Assembly (NCBI GenBank): GCA_003219345.1
Contig: QHOP01000419.1
Location: 1-28,067 of the forward strand
Direction: 5' to 3'
Length of the DNA: 28,067 bases
Origin: Verrucomicrobiota bacterium
GTDB lineage: Bacteria; Verrucomicrobiota; Verrucomicrobiia; Limisphaerales; AV2
This document shows positions 25,394-28,067 of this stretch, piece after piece. The notes under the pieces are model-generated. The model did no database searches. It saw only the letters and a list, made by a program, of their open reading frames with translations, and was not told where the DNA came from. The stretch's first letter is position 1. Each line of letters begins with the position of its first letter. The position numbers and the translations under genes are program-made.

Positions 25394-28067
25394 TCGCTGG
25401 AAGCGAGAAACTCGCGGTCTGCTTCGTCCGCAGCGCGATGACTGGTGAAAGTGACACCGTCGGTTTCCAAAATCTCGCGATGCACCACGTTTTGCGCGGG
25501 TTCGCTGATGAAAATACTCGTGGCGAAATCTCTGCCGAACAACTTGTCGCGATAAGGGGTCGCGCTGTTGGCCGAGGTCAGATTGTTAGCAGCCTCCGGC
25601 CAGTTGAACCGCTGCTGCGGGCGACTGATGGGGAAGACCCGCGTCGAGTTCGGATAGTTGGCCAACACTTGTCGTGTCGCTGCTACCGCCAGTCCGGGAT
25701 TTCGCGCCAGGTAATGTTCCGCCAGAAAATAGTGCCAGAGCCAGGTGGGATTTTCATTGCCGAACCAGTTGCCCCAATCGTCGCGATGCCGGCCAAACTG
25801 TGTCTGGCCCTCGACCAGTTCAAACTCACCGGTGTCGGGCTTGAAACGAAGGTCGTGGCCGCGGAGATTCGCGGTCTTGCCGGTCGCCACCGACTTGACA
25901 GTTCCACCGCTGCCGCCGTTGGCTGCGTAAACCCAGTTGTCGAGGCCGTATTCAAAGCCATTAACGCGATGCTGCTGATTGCCCTGGTTGAAACCGACGA
26001 GAATCGGTTTGCGCACGTCGGCCTTGCCGTCACCATCAGTGTCTTCGGCGTAAAAAATTTCCGGCGCGGCGCTGACGAGCACGCCCTGGCGCCAGACCAT
26101 GATGCCGTTCGGGAAATTGACGTTCTCCAGAAACACGGTCGCTTTGTCGTAACGTCCGTCGCCGTCGGTGTCTTCCAGATATTTGATGACGCCGCCCGGT
26201 TTGCCATGGCCGTCCAGGCCAAGGGGATAGTCGCGCATCTCGACGATCCAGAATTTTCCGTCCGGTCCCCAGTCAAAGGCGACCGGGTCAACGACGAGCG
26301 GCTCGTTTGCGACAAGTTCAACTTTGAAACCGGGCCGCACGCGGATGCAGGCCAACGATTCCTCCGGTGATTTGGGGGACGGCTCGGCGATGCTCAGGAG
26401 TTGCGCGAACGAACGCCGCTCCACTTTGTCCGGCAGATGCGCGGTCTCTTCGTTCTGCGCCCACATTTGTTTCGCGTGAAACCAGACGCCATTATTCGGG
26501 TTTGTTCCGCCGCGCACAATCATGGGAATTTCCCCCGGTTCACCGCGTTTTCCGCTCGCGACTTTGAAGGTCCAGCCGCGCTCCCAGCCGAGCCAGCTCT
26601 TTGGGGTGGCGATGAACAGATGCAAGGCGAACTCCTTCTCGTTTGAGAATATCACGTCGTCGAAGCCGTCGTCGTTGATATCCACAAAGCGCAGGCCGTT
26701 GTCGCGTCCTCGCTCATCGACGATCGACACGCCGCGGGGCAACGCGAAGGGAAGTTTCTTCCACGACTTCTCGGCCTCCGACCACGCGAAGACGCCTCTC
26801 TGTTTTTCGTTGGAAACAATCAATTCGCAATGGCCGTCGTGGTCCACGTCGCGAAAGCGGACGCCCAGGTCGCGCCTGCCAGCAATGGGATCGGCGGTCG
26901 CTGTGAGGATCGGTTCCCCGTCGATTTCCAATCCGTTGAGCACCGAGCTGTCGTCGATCCACTGGACGCCGTCGAAGGTCCACGCCTTGGCGACAGTTTC
27001 ATTTCGGATTAGCGCGCTGACACGACCGTCGGCGTGGATGATTCCGAATTTCACGCCGGACTCCTGCTGATTCCCCTGCTGGTCCGGAGTGACCAAGGGG
27101 ACAGGAAAGCCGCTGGTTGTCCATTTCTTTTCCTTCGGATTCCAAACGCGCGTCTGAAGGAATTGCTCGTTGGCGCAAATCACATCCAGACAACCGTCAT
27201 TATTCAAATCCAGCAATCGCACGCCATTGTCCTGGCCGTTGCTCGCCCGCAGCGGGTGGGAGAGCAAAAGGTTCTTGTCGAGCCGTTCCTGGGCTTCGCG
27301 AAAGTTGAGGAACTTCACCTTGCGCCCGTATTTTTTGTCCGCGTAGTCGATGAACTCAACCAGTTGCTCCGGTCGAATCCAGCCGTGCGGATGGAAAATG
27401 AACGTGAACGTGCCCTGCTTCAGCACGCTCGCGTCGAGCGCCGCTTTCCAGTCGGCGACCGTCACCGGGTTGTTCGGGCCATGAGCGTTGTTCGCCTCCC
27501 AATCGCTCGGCGCCATCGCGGGAAATTCCCAGCACAATTTGCCGATGACGTACGGATACGGGTAGTCCTCAATCGTGGTGCCGAACCATTTCAAGCTGAG
27601 CCTGGTGATAGCGTTCGTCGCGGCCGGGAAATATTTCCGAAACCTTTCGCGGCCGTCCGCGTCGAGCACCAGTTCGCGCGGCAATGATTTGTCGCTCGCC
27701 GTCGTGAGGTTCATCACCGAGGAATCCGTGGTCAGAAAGTGTCCGGCAGCGCTGACGCGATTGAACATCTCCGCGAAAAACCGCGGGCTGGGGCTGTTCA
27801 TCGAATCGCAGCAGGGCATCCGAAAGGCGGCTGGTTGATGGCCCGGAATCCGGTTCAGCAAGTCCACACAGTCGTGGTAGTTCGACGCCGCCGCGACGAA
27901 GTTGCTGTTCGCCAACAGCGGGCATGGATGTGTGAGCGTGTGGACTTCAAACGACAACCCTTCCTTGAGCCAGCGCTGCAATTGGGGATCTTGCGGATCG
28001 AGTTTGTTGCAAAAAATGCTGACCGGCGCGCGACCGTCAATTTGCCTGAGCCGGTTCAGAAGCGGCC
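25387..28067 (-). pseudogene. PVC-type multidomain protein, N-terminal fragment (deacetylase, FG-GAP, dehydrogenase)
   Basis: Open from the right window edge (5' end missing) to a premature TGA at 25387. A TTG at 27981 is not a real start, because PVSIFCNKLDPQDPQ and preceding codons are in frame. First comes a NodB-like polysaccharide deacetylase domain (about 27300 to the edge) with zinc motif HTLTHPCP, FRMPCCDS and IFHPHGW. Next are FG-GAP/VCBS-like blocks (about 26640-27240), such as NGVRLLDLNNDG, LGVRFRDVDHDG and NGLRFVDINDDG. The PVC membrane-bound dehydrogenase beta-propeller (about 25390-26330) follows, with WGPDGKFWIVEMRDYP, DTDGDGRYDKATVF and GLDNWVYAANG. It breaks after DREFLASSDN, where family members continue with WFRPV. 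The fusion order suggests extracytoplasmic carbohydrate processing. Confidence 0.85.

Noticed and set aside
1..28067. tRNA, rRNA or riboswitch
   Set aside because: By eye I found no cloverleaf with conserved TTCGA-type arms and no rRNA or known riboswitch core. A covariance-model search would be the decisive test.

Overview
The window is moderately GC-rich bacterial DNA. Several traits point to the phylum Verrucomicrobiota, probably the Pedosphaera/Limisphaerales side. These are a prepilin-like secreted protein with the A|FTLIELLVVIAIIAILA signal, a PVC-type CxxCH heme-binding/membrane-bound dehydrogenase protein, a giant secreted NHL-RHS protein, long inverted repeats between genes, and mostly weak Shine-Dalgarno sequences. 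The assignment is inferred from gene families; no marker RNA gene is present.

Layout. Positions 1-785 (minus) hold the N-terminal part of a winged-helix protein that runs off the left edge. Its distal coding region is built from 23-bp tandem palindromes. Positions 917-10697 form a housekeeping block read right to left: tilS, ftsH, rpe, a phosphohexomutase gene, a broken lepA, and two tandem diverged signal peptidase I genes. Spacing inside its sub-operons is 4-55 bp. Positions 10698-11178 are non-coding and hold two long imperfect hairpins. At 11179-13726 a secreted protein of unknown function and a secreted CE15-like glucuronoyl esterase are transcribed divergently. Positions 13885-20043 are one 2052-residue secreted protein: an EF-hand-like segment, a six-repeat NHL propeller, YD/RHS repeats and a Gly-Lys tip. 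After a 567-bp non-coding stretch with dispersed-repeat sequence comes a broken prepilin-like gene (minus), divergent from a secreted GH13 alpha-amylase (21380-23635). Positions 23639-28067 (minus) hold a broken multidomain gene: deacetylase, FG-GAP, PVC dehydrogenase, HEAT and cytochrome c. It runs off the right edge.

How the genes work together. The left half is core cell maintenance: tRNA-Ile lysidine synthesis, membrane proteolysis, the pentose phosphate pathway, sugar-phosphate interconversion, EF-4 and leader-peptide removal. The right half is mostly exported proteins, which would be clients of signal peptidases such as the two encoded here. It suits a polysaccharide-degrading life (CE15 esterase, GH13 amylase, deacetylase-dehydrogenase).

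The most notable observations are two. First, a tandem palindromic repeat with a period not divisible by three lies inside a coding region that stays open throughout. Second, there are four frame-breaking internal deletions (two in lepA, one in the prepilin-like gene, one in the cytochrome gene), most about 30-35 codons long. Recurrence of one lesion type in a 28-kb window suggests either a systematic assembly/amplification artefact or an unusual deletion process.
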